Position numbers and translations under genes: made by a program. From Paenibacillus caseinilyticus (GTDB lineage: Bacteria; Bacillota; Bacilli; Paenibacillales; NBRC-103111), in contig NZ_JAQAGY010000016.1 in the NCBI RefSeq assembly GCF_027533645.1, forward strand, positions 106,934 through 170,933: a DNA stretch of 64,000 bases, read 5' to 3'. Position 1 is the first letter of the stretch. The number at the start of each line of letters is the position of its first letter. The notes beneath the pieces were generated by a model. That model was not told the origin of the DNA, made no database searches, and saw only the letters and a list, made by a program, of their open reading frames with translations. Below are positions 34,597 to 43,159 of the stretch, one piece after another.

Positions 34597-34974
34597 ATGG
34601 GATTGTTCGACGGGTTGATGGGCAATGCGTCCGAGATCACGGCCGGGGAAGCGCAGAAGGAGTTCGGGTCGCTGCTGACCCGGGAGGAGCGGGTAGAGAA
34701 AGCGTATAAGCTCATCCGGGACCTGTTCCTCTTCGCGAACAAGCGGCTGATTCTTATCGATAAGCAGGGGGTAACCGGACGGAAGATGGAGTATTTGTCG
34801 GTGCCCTACCGCAGCATTACGCGCTTCAGTATCGAGACGGCCGGCACGTTCGATCTCGACGCGGAGCTGAAGATCTGGGTATCGGGTACGGCGGAGCCGG
34901 TACGCAAGCAGTTCAACAAAAGCTTGAACATCTATGCGCTGCAGGCGGTCCTGGCGGAATATGTGCTGAAGTAG
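34597..34974 (+). CDS. Bacterial PH-domain protein (YvbH-like)
   Basis: A 125-residue protein. After a short N-terminal helix, the PH-like fold is plain: KLIRDLFLFANKRLILIDKQ, KMEYLSVPYRSITRFSIETA, DLDAELKIWVSGT. It matches the bPH_1 / YvbH group, small cytoplasmic proteins of unknown role. AAAGGCGGGGGCGGT precedes the ATG. A terminator-like hairpin follows at 34997. Confidence 0.85.
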   Translation: MGLFDGLMGNASEITAGEAQKEFGSLLTREERVEKAYKLIRDLFLFANKRLILIDKQGVTGRKMEYLSVPYRSITRFSIETAGTFDLDAELKIWVSGTAEPVRKQFNKSLNIYALQAVLAEYVLK

Positions 34975-34996
34975 GCGTAGGGCTGTCATACCGAGG

Positions 34997-35023
34997 AATC
35001 TCCTGTAATCTAAAGGAGATTTT
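34997..35023 (+). terminator. Terminator after the PH-domain gene
   Basis: AATCTCCT pairs with AGGAGATT over a 9-nt loop and is followed by TTT. Confidence 0.7.
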
Positions 35024-35182
35024 AGGTATTTCGACAATGCGCTTACAAAATTCGATAGTTTCCCCGTAAGGTTCGTGGTAATCTACACTAATCGGCACAG
35101 GAACCTGCCCCAATTCGCCTTCTTGGCATGGGGTCACCAAGAAACCTGCCGTTCAGCAGGATAGAGAGAAGGGGAAACGCGA

Positions 35183-35446
35183 ATGGCGCTCAGCCTTCAA
35201 TTCAAAGCCGCGCTGCTCAAGTCGCATGAACCATTGGCCTATCGAATTGCTTATCATCTTCTGCGGACACAGGAGTCTGCCGCGGAAGCTGCCATGAAGT
35301 CCCTCCTGGAATTGGCGCAGGACCAGCGGTTCTTCTGGATCCCAGGAGAGCTGCAGCGCAAGAAGGTCAGCGAAGCGGTGATCCGCCACTGCCTGGAGCT
35401 CAAGAAGCGGGAAGCCCGCGAATGCCCCGCAGGAGCTGTCCATTAG
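35183..35446 (+). CDS. Small hypothetical protein, weakly sigma-region-2-like (87 aa)
   Basis: An 87-residue, mostly helical protein. AYRIAYHLLRTQESAAEAAM then KSLLEL weakly resembles the start of sigma-70 region 2 (A-Y-R-I-A-x-x-L-L...), but the DNA-binding regions are absent. GAGAGAAGGGGAAACGCG lies before the ATG. No function is assigned; the sigma resemblance may be chance. Confidence 0.6.
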   Translation: MALSLQFKAALLKSHEPLAYRIAYHLLRTQESAAEAAMKSLLELAQDQRFFWIPGELQRKKVSEAVIRHCLELKKREARECPAGAVH

Positions 35447-35542
35447 GTGAGGCTCCCTGCTCGCAGCCTCTCGGGGATGGGGATAGGATCCTCATACTCG
35501 TCTACTCTCACGAAAGCTCAGCAACTCCTATAGCGTGGATAC

Positions 35543-35592
35543 ACAACAAAAACCGGCATCGGAGAACGCCTCCAATGCCGGTTTTTTGTTGT
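35543..35592 (+). terminator. Bidirectional terminator upstream of rocR-like gene end
   Basis: ACAACAAAAACCGGCAT pairs with ATGCCGGTTTTTTGTTGT, with extra inner pairing (GGAG/CTCC). It serves the small plus-strand gene and the convergent sigma-54 activator. Confidence 0.88.
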
Positions 35593-35646
35593 GGAATCAG
35601 CCGGGGGCCGTCCGCGCGTGGAACTCCGCTTAGCCATCTCCCGGTA

Positions 35647-37389
35647 CTAATCCAGCTGGTATTCCTTCAATTTGTTGTACAGGGTGCCGCGGGAGACGCC
35701 GAGCAGTTTGGCGGCGGCGCTCTTGTTGCCGAGCGTCTTCGCCAAAGCTTCGCGTATGAGATGCAGCTCCTCGTTCTCGGAGATGCTGCTGCGCAGTGTC
35801 TTCTCGCGGCGGACCGTCGTGCCTTCGAAGAAGGCGGCGTCAAGGGGCTGCTCGTCTTGAATCGGCTTCGGCAGATGCTCGTGGGTAATGAGATCATCCT
35901 CGCTCAAGATCACGCACCGTTCGATGATGTTCTTCAGCTCGCGGATATTGCCGGGCCAATCGTAGTTCATGAACGCCAGCATCGCCTCCGGTGCGATCTG
36001 CGGGAGGGGCTTCTGGTACTGGAGGGCATACTCGCGCAGGTAGAGCTGGATGATCCCCGGGATGTCTTCCTTCCGTTCCCGGAGGGGAGGCAGCTCAATG
36101 GTAATGACGTTCAATGCGTAATACAAGTCGGCCCGGAACTGGCCCTTCCCGACCAGAGGGAGCAGGTCTTGGTCGGAAGCGGCGATGATGCGCGTGTGCA
36201 CCGGGATGGGCGTCTGGCCGCCGGAACGGACGAGAACATGGTTCTGCATATAATGGTAGAGCTTCGCCTGTGTATCCAGCGGGAGCTTGTCGATCTCATC
36301 AATGAACAGAGTGCCCCCATCTGCGAGTTCGATCTTGCCGGCGCTGCCGGTCACATTGCCTGTGAACGCGCCGCCCTGATAGCCGAACAGCTCGGTGTCG
36401 AGCAGGCCGGCCGGCACGGCCCCGCAGTTGACAGCGAGGCAGGGAGCGGCAGCCCGGCGCCCGGCGCCGTGGATGGTTAGGGCCAGCTGCTCTTTGCCTA
36501 CGCCCGTCTCCCCTGTGATCAGCAGCGGGTTATCCGCTGCAGCCACCTTACGTGCCAGCCCGATGGCCTCACCTACGCGTTCCCCTTTGCCTGCAATGGC
36601 CGCGAACGGATCGGGGCCGGACGGGGAGGCCTCCAGCCGGCCGGTACTGGCCGTCGTCAGCTCCTCGTTCAACCGGACGAGATTGGTGATATCCTGCTCG
36701 GTGGCAATCCCGCCGATAATCTGTCCGTCCTCATCCACAATAGGGGAAGCGTTGATAAGGACATGGGTACCGGGGCGGGGGCGGTGGTAGGTGCTGCGGA
36801 TCCGGCGCCCTTCGTCCAGGATTTTCATAATCATGAGAGAATCCGCGTCGAAGTGTTCTCCGATGCGGCGCCCGATGATGTCGGCTTTGGGAATGCCATA
36901 TACCTCTTCGGCGGGGGTGTTCCAGCAGATGACCCTGCCGCTGCGGTCCACGACGGTCACAGCATCCGCCACCGTCTCGGCCAAGGAGTAGAAGTAGGAG
37001 GAGAACTGCCGGCGGCCCTTCAAGGCATACCCGAGGAGGTCGGAGAGCATGCCGTAACCGATCGGCGTGCCCAGCGGATCCCGGAACACAATCGGCCGCT
37101 CGGCCGGGGGCGGGGCATCCAGAAGGGCATCGAGCCCTTCCTTGTTCTCGCCCAGGGTCCAGACTGTGGAAGCAAGGGACGGAGCCGACTTCAAGTAATC
37201 TTCCAATGGAAGCGGACGGCGTCCTTCGAACAGAGGAATATCACCGGGCGTGAACAGAAAATACTGACCGCCGAGCTGGATACAGGCCGCTCCTGTCTGC
37301 TGCAGGTGCTCCAGCAGCTCGGCGGTGGTAGAAGCGGAAGGGAAAGCAGTGAACGATGTATGTATGGGTAATTGTTCAGAATTGAACAT
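35647..37389 (-). CDS. Sigma-54-dependent activator of proline catabolism (RocR/PutR-like)
   Basis: A 580-residue enhancer-binding protein. A PAS domain is at about residues 150-270 (TVADAVTVVDRSGRVICWNT). The AAA+ domain has Walker A GETGVGKEQ, the sigma-54 contact loop ELFGYQGGAFTG and Walker B GGTLFIDEIDKL. A Fis-type HTH ends the protein (ALAKTLGNKSAAAKLLGVSR). It is divergent from the proline dehydrogenase gene with a 550-bp regulatory region between them, so it very likely activates that operon. The effector sensed by the PAS/N-terminal part is unknown. Confidence 0.9.
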   Translation of the reverse strand: MFNSEQLPIHTSFTAFPSASTTAELLEHLQQTGAACIQLGGQYFLFTPGDIPLFEGRRPLPLEDYLKSAPSLASTVWTLGENKEGLDALLDAPPPAERPIVFRDPLGTPIGYGMLSDLLGYALKGRRQFSSYFYSLAETVADAVTVVDRSGRVICWNTPAEEVYGIPKADIIGRRIGEHFDADSLMIMKILDEGRRIRSTYHRPRPGTHVLINASPIVDEDGQIIGGIATEQDITNLVRLNEELTTASTGRLEASPSGPDPFAAIAGKGERVGEAIGLARKVAAADNPLLITGETGVGKEQLALTIHGAGRRAAAPCLAVNCGAVPAGLLDTELFGYQGGAFTGNVTGSAGKIELADGGTLFIDEIDKLPLDTQAKLYHYMQNHVLVRSGGQTPIPVHTRIIAASDQDLLPLVGKGQFRADLYYALNVITIELPPLRERKEDIPGIIQLYLREYALQYQKPLPQIAPEAMLAFMNYDWPGNIRELKNIIERCVILSEDDLITHEHLPKPIQDEQPLDAAFFEGTTVRREKTLRSSISENEELHLIREALAKTLGNKSAAAKLLGVSRGTLYNKLKEYQLD

Positions 37390-37940
37390 AAGGTGACCTC
37401 ACGCATTTAGGATACTCTTAAATTTATCATGAATGCTTCAACGAAACAATGAGCCGGCCGCAGCGGTGGGGGAAGTGTCACTATGGGGATGTGCGCAATC
37501 GCAATATTGTTCAATATGAAACACAATCGTTTATTCGTTGCGTTTCCTTTCTTCCTCCGTCTTCTCGGCGGGGGTCATCTTCAGTCACTCGGAGACAAGA
37601 AGACACTCGTGCTGACAGTGCACGTGATGGGGGATTTACGGTCCTCACAGGCTGCCGGATGTTCACGCGCTCGGCGTCCTGGCCTCGGTTCCACTTCTAT
37701 TCATGCGCTGTACCAAAGGAGTGTTTTCGGAAGGGTTTCTCTTCCCGCAGCGCTTCTTTTTTGTGCGGAATATGTGCCCATTGCTCTCGCGTTGAATAGA
37801 ATGGATGAACAACCAGTGTGTGTGTAGGGTATATATGTACAATTCGCTTTTTGTTGGTTGTATATTGTACATTTTTGAGTGTTGATGTACAATGATCTTA
37901 TACAACATTGAACAATGTTCAACGGAGGGGGCCTTGGCTT
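37390..37940. promoter_or_regulatory. Regulatory region between the sigma-54 activator and proline dehydrogenase
   Basis: About 550 bp without a gene. ATTGTTCAAT at 37506-37515 (inside the palindrome ATATTGTTCAATAT, 37504-37517) and its exact reverse complement ATTGAACAAT at 37907-37916 may be activator sites. Three TGTACAAT-type elements occur at 37836-37843, 37864-37871 (inverted) and 37886-37893. A convincing -24/-12 (TGGCAC-N5-TTGC) promoter was not found by eye. Confidence 0.55.
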
Positions 37941-38855
37941 ATGGAAGTGTTGATGAGGAACATGTTTCAGTCCCTTGGTAAAAGCCGCTCCGCCAATAAA
38001 TTGGCGAAAAAATACGGTCTGCGATTTGGGGCCAGCCGGTTCGTAGCCGGTGAAACGATACAGCAATCGATCGAAGCCGTGCGTAAGCTGAACCGGGAGG
38101 GCCGGGTCGTGACGCTCGATCACCTCGGCGAGTTCATAAGCACCGAGTCGGAAGCGGAAGATTCCATGGATATGTGCCTCATGACGCTCGATGCCATCGC
38201 CGAAGCCGGTGTACAGTCGAACCTGTCGCTGAAGATGACGTCGCTCGGGCTCGATATCTCCAAGGAGCTCTGCTTCTCCCATATGAGACAGATTCTGGAC
38301 CGCGCGCGGCAGTACGGCAACTTCGTGCGGATTGATATGGAAGATTACAGCCACTGCCAAGTGTCCCTCGATATATACCGAGAGCTCCGCCGGGAGTATG
38401 ACAACGTAGGCATCGTGATTCAAGCCTATCTGTACCGGACCGAAGAGGATATCCGGGACCTGAACGAGCTGAAGGCGAACCTGCGGCTGGTCAAAGGGGC
38501 CTACAAGGAATCACCGAAGGTGGCGTTCCCCGAGAAAAGCGATGTCGACGAGAACTACAAGAAGATCATCCGGGCGCATCTAATGAACGGCAACTACACG
38601 GCCGTAGCCAGCCACGATCCGAAGATCATCGAGTATACGAAGGATCTGGTGAAAGAGCAGGGCATTGCACTCAGCCAGTTCGAGTTCCAGATGCTCTACG
38701 GGATCTGTGAGGAGCTGCAGCAGCAGCTGGTCCGCGAGGGCTATAAGGTGCGGGTCTATGTACCCTACGGCATCGACTGGTTCGGTTATTTCATGAGACG
38801 GCTTGCGGAGCGGCCGGCCAATGTCTGGTTCGTTCTTAAAAATATGTTCAAATAA
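37941..38855 (+). CDS. putM: Proline dehydrogenase (monofunctional)
   Basis: A 304-residue FAD-dependent enzyme that oxidises proline to pyrroline-5-carboxylate. Family blocks include SLKMTSLGLDIS, VRIDMEDYSH, IQAYLYRTEEDI, RLVKGAYKESP (FAD site) and FQMLYGICEELQ, with the C-terminal VPYGIDWFGYFMRRLAERP that binds proline. Length fits the monofunctional PutB/PutM type. I choose ATG 37941, which has GGAGGGGGCC upstream; an in-frame TTG at 37908 overlaps a putative operator. The P5C dehydrogenase gene follows 67 bp later. Confidence 0.92.
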   Translation: MEVLMRNMFQSLGKSRSANKLAKKYGLRFGASRFVAGETIQQSIEAVRKLNREGRVVTLDHLGEFISTESEAEDSMDMCLMTLDAIAEAGVQSNLSLKMTSLGLDISKELCFSHMRQILDRARQYGNFVRIDMEDYSHCQVSLDIYRELRREYDNVGIVIQAYLYRTEEDIRDLNELKANLRLVKGAYKESPKVAFPEKSDVDENYKKIIRAHLMNGNYTAVASHDPKIIEYTKDLVKEQGIALSQFEFQMLYGICEELQQQLVREGYKVRVYVPYGIDWFGYFMRRLAERPANVWFVLKNMFK

Positions 38856-38922
38856 AGGGTTCCATCCTATGGCGAATCCGATTCGCAGAACATCAAATCC
38901 ATTCCTTGAGAGGGGTCATTTC

Positions 38923-40491
38923 ATGAGCACGCTGACGAAGATTGTTCCTTATGCCAATGAACCGTTTACTGATTTTTCCTTGGAGGAGAACCGTAAGGCC
39001 ATGGAGGCGGCCATCGCCAAGGTGAAGAGCGAGCTGGGGCAGATTCACCCGCTGCACATCGGCGCGGACAAAGTGGTCACGGAAGCGAAGATCACTTCGA
39101 TTAACCCGGGGAACGTGGACGAAGTCATCGGTTATGTGAGCAAAGCCGATCAAGCCCTCGCCGAGAAAGCGATGAACGCTGCCCTGGGCACGTTCGAAGC
39201 CTGGAAGAAGGTGCCGGCCAGAGAGCGTGCGGAGTACCTCTTCAAGGCAGCGAAGCTGATGCGCGAGCGCAAGCATGAGTTCTCTGCGACGATGATCCTC
39301 GAGTCGGGCAAAAACTACGTCGAAGCGGACGTGGATACGGCCGAAGCGATCGACTTCATGGAGTTCTACGCGCGGGAGATTATCCGCCTGAGCCAGGTGA
39401 ACGAGACCCAGCCGCTGACGAAGATTGCCGGCGAAGACAACAACATCTCCTACATTCCGCTTGGCGTGGGCGTAATCATTCCTCCCTGGAATTTCCCGCT
39501 CGCGATCTGTGTGGGCATGACGACGGCTGCTGTCGTATCGGGGAACACGGTGCTGCTCAAGCCGGCTTCCACAACGCCGGTCATCGCGCACAAGTTCGTC
39601 TCCCTGATGGAAGAAGTGGGCCTGCCTGCCGGCGTTATCAACTTCATTCCGGGCAGCGGCGCCGAAGTGGGAGATTACTTGACGACGCATCCGAAGACGC
39701 GCTTCATCTCCTTCACAGGCTCCAAGGAAGTGGGCCTGCGCATCAACCGTCTGGCGGCCGAGACGGCTCCGGGCCAGATCTGGATCAAGCGCGTGGTGGC
39801 GGAGATGGGCGGCAAGGACGGCATCGTGGTCGACGAAACGGCGGATCTGGACGCCGCGGCACAAGGTATCGCGGCTTCCGCTTTTGGGTTCCAGGGCCAA
39901 AAGTGTTCGGCGGGCTCGCGGGCTTTTATCGTCGAATCCGTGTACGATGAAGTCGTGGCGAAAGTGGAGAAGATCGTGCGAGGCTTGGCGGTTGGCCTGC
40001 CGGAGCAGAACTTTGCTGCAGGTCCGGTCATCGACAAGACGTCCTACGAGAAGATCCTTGAATATATCGAGATCGGCAAAGGCGAGGGCAAGCTGCTTAC
40101 CGGTGGCGGCAAGGCGGAAGGCAACGGCTACTACATTCAGCCGACGGTGTTCGTGGACGTGCCGGGCAAAGCGAGAATCATGCAGGAAGAGATCTTCGGC
40201 CCTGTGCTTGCCATCGGCAAAGCGAAGGACTATCAGGAAGCGATCGCCATGTACAACGACACCGAATTCGGCCTTACGGGTTCGTTCTATTCCACGGACG
40301 AAGAGCGTATTGCCGAAGCGCTCGACACGATGCACTGCGGCAACCTGTACGTGAACCGCAAGTGCACCGGAGCCTTGGTCGGCGTGCACCCGTTCGGCGG
40401 ATTCAACATGTCCGGTACCGACTCCAAAGCGGGCGGCTACGACTACCTGCTGCTCCTCACCCAGGCGAAGCTGACGAGCCGCAAGCTGTAA
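38923..40491 (+). CDS. rocA: L-glutamate gamma-semialdehyde (P5C) dehydrogenase
   Basis: A 522-residue NAD-dependent aldehyde dehydrogenase that converts P5C/glutamate semialdehyde to glutamate. Recognisable parts are PWNFPLAICVGMTTAAVVSG, the Rossmann-loop GSKEVGLRIN, the catalytic Cys in FGFQGQKCSAGSR (about residue 330), the Glu region VAEMGGKDGIVVD and the C-terminal GVHPFGGFNMSGTDSK. Start at 38923 with GAGAGGGGTC upstream. It forms the second step of proline use with the preceding gene. Confidence 0.95.
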   Translation: MSTLTKIVPYANEPFTDFSLEENRKAMEAAIAKVKSELGQIHPLHIGADKVVTEAKITSINPGNVDEVIGYVSKADQALAEKAMNAALGTFEAWKKVPARERAEYLFKAAKLMRERKHEFSATMILESGKNYVEADVDTAEAIDFMEFYAREIIRLSQVNETQPLTKIAGEDNNISYIPLGVGVIIPPWNFPLAICVGMTTAAVVSGNTVLLKPASTTPVIAHKFVSLMEEVGLPAGVINFIPGSGAEVGDYLTTHPKTRFISFTGSKEVGLRINRLAAETAPGQIWIKRVVAEMGGKDGIVVDETADLDAAAQGIAASAFGFQGQKCSAGSRAFIVESVYDEVVAKVEKIVRGLAVGLPEQNFAAGPVIDKTSYEKILEYIEIGKGEGKLLTGGGKAEGNGYYIQPTVFVDVPGKARIMQEEIFGPVLAIGKAKDYQEAIAMYNDTEFGLTGSFYSTDEERIAEALDTMHCGNLYVNRKCTGALVGVHPFGGFNMSGTDSKAGGYDYLLLLTQAKLTSRKL

Positions 40492-40512
40492 AGTTCAAGG
40501 TATATAAGGCAG

Positions 40513-40549
40513 GGCCTTCCCGGAGAGAATTCTCCAGGAAGGCCTTTTG
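40513..40549 (+). terminator. Terminator of the proline operon
   Basis: GGCCTTCC pairs with GGAAGGCC, with inner GGAGA/TCTCC, followed by TTTT. Confidence 0.88.
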
Positions 40550-40570
40550 CGCTTATGGCCTAACAGGCGG

Positions 40571-41347
40571 CTAGGCTTGGATCCCCTCTGAACCGGCGGT
40601 TGCGGAAGTGACGGTCAGCTCCAGAAGCTGCGTCTGGGCACCGTCTGTGCACAGGCCGCCATGATAGCAGATTACCCGTTCGATCTCGTAGGGCAGCAGT
40701 TTGTGCAGCGACTGCAGGGCCGCTTCCATATTGAGCGTGTTATGCGCAAATGGGCCCCGCAGGATCCCGCCGGCACATGCAAGGGCATCCGCAGCGATCA
40801 GGGTGCGGCTCTTCTCGTGATACAGGGAGACATGGCCTTCCGTATGGCCAGGTGTATGGATCACGCGGATTCCGCCGCAGTAAGGGAGAAGCTGTCCATC
40901 TTCCAGCGCGTTGTTGACGCGGGTTGCGGGCGGATTCTCGCATAATGCCAGAAGCTTCTGGCGTGCCTCTTCCGGCATATTGAGCTTCGACAGAAGCGGG
41001 GCCATGGCGGCGGGGGTGGTTTTGATGAGAGGGAGCTCTCCCTCGATATAAGGCTTATCGAGCGGATGGGCATATACCCGAAGCGTATCGGGGGCTGCCT
41101 GGACCACCTCCGGCGCGCTGCCGATATGATCGAGATCCTGATGGGTCAGAATCAAGGCGGTCAGCCGCTCCGGCGGCACCCCGGCCTCCAGCATCGCGGC
41201 GCGGAGCTTCGGCATATGCCCGGGCATGCCCGTATCGATCAACACGGCAGTCTCCGCATCCCAGAGAAGCGTGGGACAAAGAGAGGTTCGTCCCAAGGGT
41301 CCATCGTCTTCAATCTCCAGCATGGCTACTCCATCGGCTGCTATCAT
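40571..41347 (-). CDS. MBL-fold metallohydrolase
   Basis: A 258-residue metallo-beta-lactamase-fold hydrolase. The metal motif is LTHQDLDHIG (H-x-D-x-D-H variant) after LIDTGMPGHMPKL; HTPGHTEGHVSLYHE supplies the next His and IAADALA the bridging Asp. Relatives include lactonases, glyoxalase II-like and hydrolase enzymes; the substrate is not decidable. ATG 41347 is preferred (AAGGGG upstream); a GTG at 41368 is also in frame. Convergent with the proline operon. Confidence 0.85.
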   Translation of the reverse strand: MIAADGVAMLEIEDDGPLGRTSLCPTLLWDAETAVLIDTGMPGHMPKLRAAMLEAGVPPERLTALILTHQDLDHIGSAPEVVQAAPDTLRVYAHPLDKPYIEGELPLIKTTPAAMAPLLSKLNMPEEARQKLLALCENPPATRVNNALEDGQLLPYCGGIRVIHTPGHTEGHVSLYHEKSRTLIAADALACAGGILRGPFAHNTLNMEAALQSLHKLLPYEIERVICYHGGLCTDGAQTQLLELTVTSATAGSEGIQA

Positions 41348-41583
41348 AGGTTTCCATTCCCCTTCCACGATTCCATGATTTGGGTTTACCCCTTATATGT
41401 ACCATGCAGAAGGTTTCGGTTCAACACCAAAATTCTATATTATACCATATAAATATTTTTTTGTCAATGGGGAAGAGGAGGGGGTAGAGAGGGACGAAGG
41501 GCATATTGACGCCGCGAAAAAGAGGCAGGTAAGGAGCGGGGAAGGGAAGGATGCAGAGAAACGATAGATTGTAAAAATATCCC

Positions 41584-41623
41584 TTGACAATAAAAGCCAT
41601 TGCCATTATTGTTGTATGTACAA
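41584..41623 (+). promoter_or_regulatory. SigA promoter and MarR-type operator before the regulator gene
   Basis: TTGACA (41584-41589), a 17-nt spacer and TATTGT give a promoter. TTGTATGTACAA (41612-41623) lies just downstream and is repeated exactly at 42134-42145 before the reductase gene. Confidence 0.72.
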
Positions 41624-41646
41624 ACAACAACGAGGGAATGACGACC

Positions 41647-42066
41647 ATGACCGAACCCAATTTTGACAAGTGTCTCTACTTTGCCGTCAGTAAGCTGAAC
41701 CGGACCATCACCCGGATCGCGGAAGAGGAATTCGCGAGTCTCGGTCTCTCTCCGACCTACGCGTTCCTGCTTATGCTAGTGAACAGCAGGCCGGGGATTA
41801 CACCGACCGAACTGAGCGAGAAGCTGTTCGTGACGCCTTCCACGATCACCCGCTTCCTCGACAAGCTGGAGTCGAAGGGGCTGCTCTCCCGAAGGGGCGA
41901 GGGGAAGCGGATCTGCGTTCAGCCTACGGAGAAGAGTCTTGGACTGCAGGAGTCGCTCGATGCCGCATGGGCGGGCCTTCTCCCGCGATATTCGGAGTCG
42001 CTCGGTGAGGACACATGCCGGGAGTTGGCCCGGTTGACGAACGAGGCGGCGGCGAAGATCAGATAA
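41647..42066 (+). CDS. MarR-family regulator
   Basis: A 139-residue winged-helix regulator (TYAFLLMLVNSRPGITPTEL, SEKLFVTPSTITRFLDKLES, KGLLSRRGEGKRICVQPTE). I choose ATG 41647 because GAGGGA lies 9 nt upstream; ATG 41638 touches that motif. The 12-mer TTGTATGTACAA occurs before this gene and before the adjacent NAD(P)H oxidoreductase gene, so it probably represses both. Redox or quinone sensing, as in QsrR/YodB-type systems, is a guess from the reductase partner. Confidence 0.88.
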   Translation: MTEPNFDKCLYFAVSKLNRTITRIAEEEFASLGLSPTYAFLLMLVNSRPGITPTELSEKLFVTPSTITRFLDKLESKGLLSRRGEGKRICVQPTEKSLGLQESLDAAWAGLLPRYSESLGEDTCRELARLTNEAAAKIR

Positions 42067-42133
42067 TGGGTGCTGATGGGCGAGGGATTAAGAGAAGCCG
42101 CTTGCTGTACCCGGCATGCTCTTCATTATATAT

Positions 42134-42145
42134 TTGTATGTACAA
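42134..42145 (+). promoter_or_regulatory. MarR-type operator before the oxidoreductase gene
   Basis: TTGTATGTACAA, identical to 41612-41623 and nearly palindromic, 26 bp upstream of the ATG at 42171. Confidence 0.7.
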
Positions 42146-42170
42146 CCAAATGATAGGGAGAGATGAAATC

Positions 42171-42722
42171 ATGAAAACGTTAGTGCTTGTTGTCCACCCG
42201 AACCTTGCGGAGTCCCAGGTGAACCGCCGCTGGGCGGAGGCGATCGGAGCTCAGGAGGGCGTCACCGTTCACAAGCTGTACGAGGCGTACCCCGATTGGC
42301 AGATCGACGTAGCGAAGGAGCAGGCGCTTCTGGAAGCCCATGACCGGATCGTGCTGCAGTTCCCTTTCTACTGGTACAGCTCTCCGGCTCTGCTGAAGAA
42401 GTATCTGGATGACGTGTTGACCTACGGGTGGGCTTTCGGCAGTACAGGGACGAAGCTGCGGGGCAAGGAGCTGCTCATCGCGATCTCCGCCGGAGGAGCC
42501 CGGGACGATTACGAGCCGGGGGGGAGGAACCAGTATTCGGTAGGGGAGCTGCTTCGGCCGTTCCAGGCTACCAGCAACATGATTGGCACGACATACCTGC
42601 CGATCTTCTTCTTCGGCGGCCTTCACCAGCGCAGCGAAGAGGAGATTGAGCAGAGTGCGCAGCTCTATGTCAAGCACGCACTGAACCCAGACTATGCTGC
42701 GCAGCGGCTGGTCCAGGTCTAA
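42171..42722 (+). CDS. NAD(P)H oxidoreductase (flavodoxin-like, KefF/YwrO type)
   Basis: A 183-residue flavodoxin-fold quinone reductase. MKTLVLVVHPNLAESQVNRR, QFPFYWYSSPALLKKYLDDV and GKELLIAISAGG are signature stretches for FMN binding and the active site. It probably reduces quinones or other electrophiles by two electrons using NAD(P)H. GATAGGGAGAGATGAAATC precedes the ATG. The paired MarR regulator and shared operator imply induction by a toxic substrate. Confidence 0.9.
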   Translation: MKTLVLVVHPNLAESQVNRRWAEAIGAQEGVTVHKLYEAYPDWQIDVAKEQALLEAHDRIVLQFPFYWYSSPALLKKYLDDVLTYGWAFGSTGTKLRGKELLIAISAGGARDDYEPGGRNQYSVGELLRPFQATSNMIGTTYLPIFFFGGLHQRSEEEIEQSAQLYVKHALNPDYAAQRLVQV

Positions 42723-42761
42723 AGCGCCGCGAAGCGCTCCGCATACCTTATCATCCCGGGG

Positions 42762-42804
42762 AGACAGCCACGGCATCGGTCATTCGATGCCGGGCTGTCT
42801 TTTT
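42762..42804 (+). terminator. Terminator of the oxidoreductase gene
   Basis: AGACAGCC-A-CGGCATCG pairs with CGATGCCG-GGCTGTCT, followed by TTTTG. Very strong. Confidence 0.92.
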
Positions 42805-42858
42805 GAATACTAGAATGTATATCTCGCCAGAGCTCGATCCTGTAATCTTGTATTCCTT

Positions 42859-42898
42859 ATAAACGCGCATCGTCCTTTAAAGGACGATGCGCGTTTAT
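42859..42898. repeat. Perfect 40-bp palindrome
   Basis: Positions 42859-42878 are the exact reverse complement of 42879-42898 (arms begin ATAAACGCGCATCG and meet at CCTTTAAAGG). No T tract follows on either side, so it is not an ordinary terminator. Confidence 0.9.
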
Positions 42899-42951
42899 CT
42901 TGGACTGGACAGAGCATGTAATTCGCAGGGCTGCTCCTGCGGGGCTGGCCC

Positions 42952-43029
42952 CATGGCATAGAACCATGGCATAGACCTGTGGCATAGACCCATGGCATAG
43001 ACCCGTGGCATAGACCCATGGCATAGAGA
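42952..43029. repeat. Six tandem copies of a 13-bp unit
   Basis: Units of 13 bp with consensus CATGGCATAGACC run from 42952 to 43029; units 3 and 5 start TG/CG instead of CA. No protein is encoded across it. Confidence 0.92.
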
Positions 43030-43159
43030 GCAAGCTTCAGGGCAGTTTAAGTATAAGGATACTCTCCATAACACTTGATGCCGCGGTTCCCATACAATGG
43101 GAAGTAGAAGTGTGGGATCATCCTGCGCTCAAGACCGATTGTGGAGGCACGGAGACACT

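Noticed and set aside
35183..35446. ECF sigma factor
   Set aside because: Only a weak region-2-like start; regions 2.4 and 4 are absent and the length is 87 residues.
37600..37720. Sigma-54 promoter near TGGCCTCGGTTCC
   Set aside because: Spacing between the TGGC-like and TTCC-like blocks is wrong (5 instead of 7 nt) and GC of the -12 is missing.
38893..40389. Long minus-strand frame opposite rocA
   Set aside because: Antisense shadow of a strongly supported aldehyde dehydrogenase gene; no ribosome binding site or domain.
42952..43029. CRISPR array
   Set aside because: Units are 13 bp and directly adjacent with no spacers; this is a tandem repeat. No cas genes in the window.
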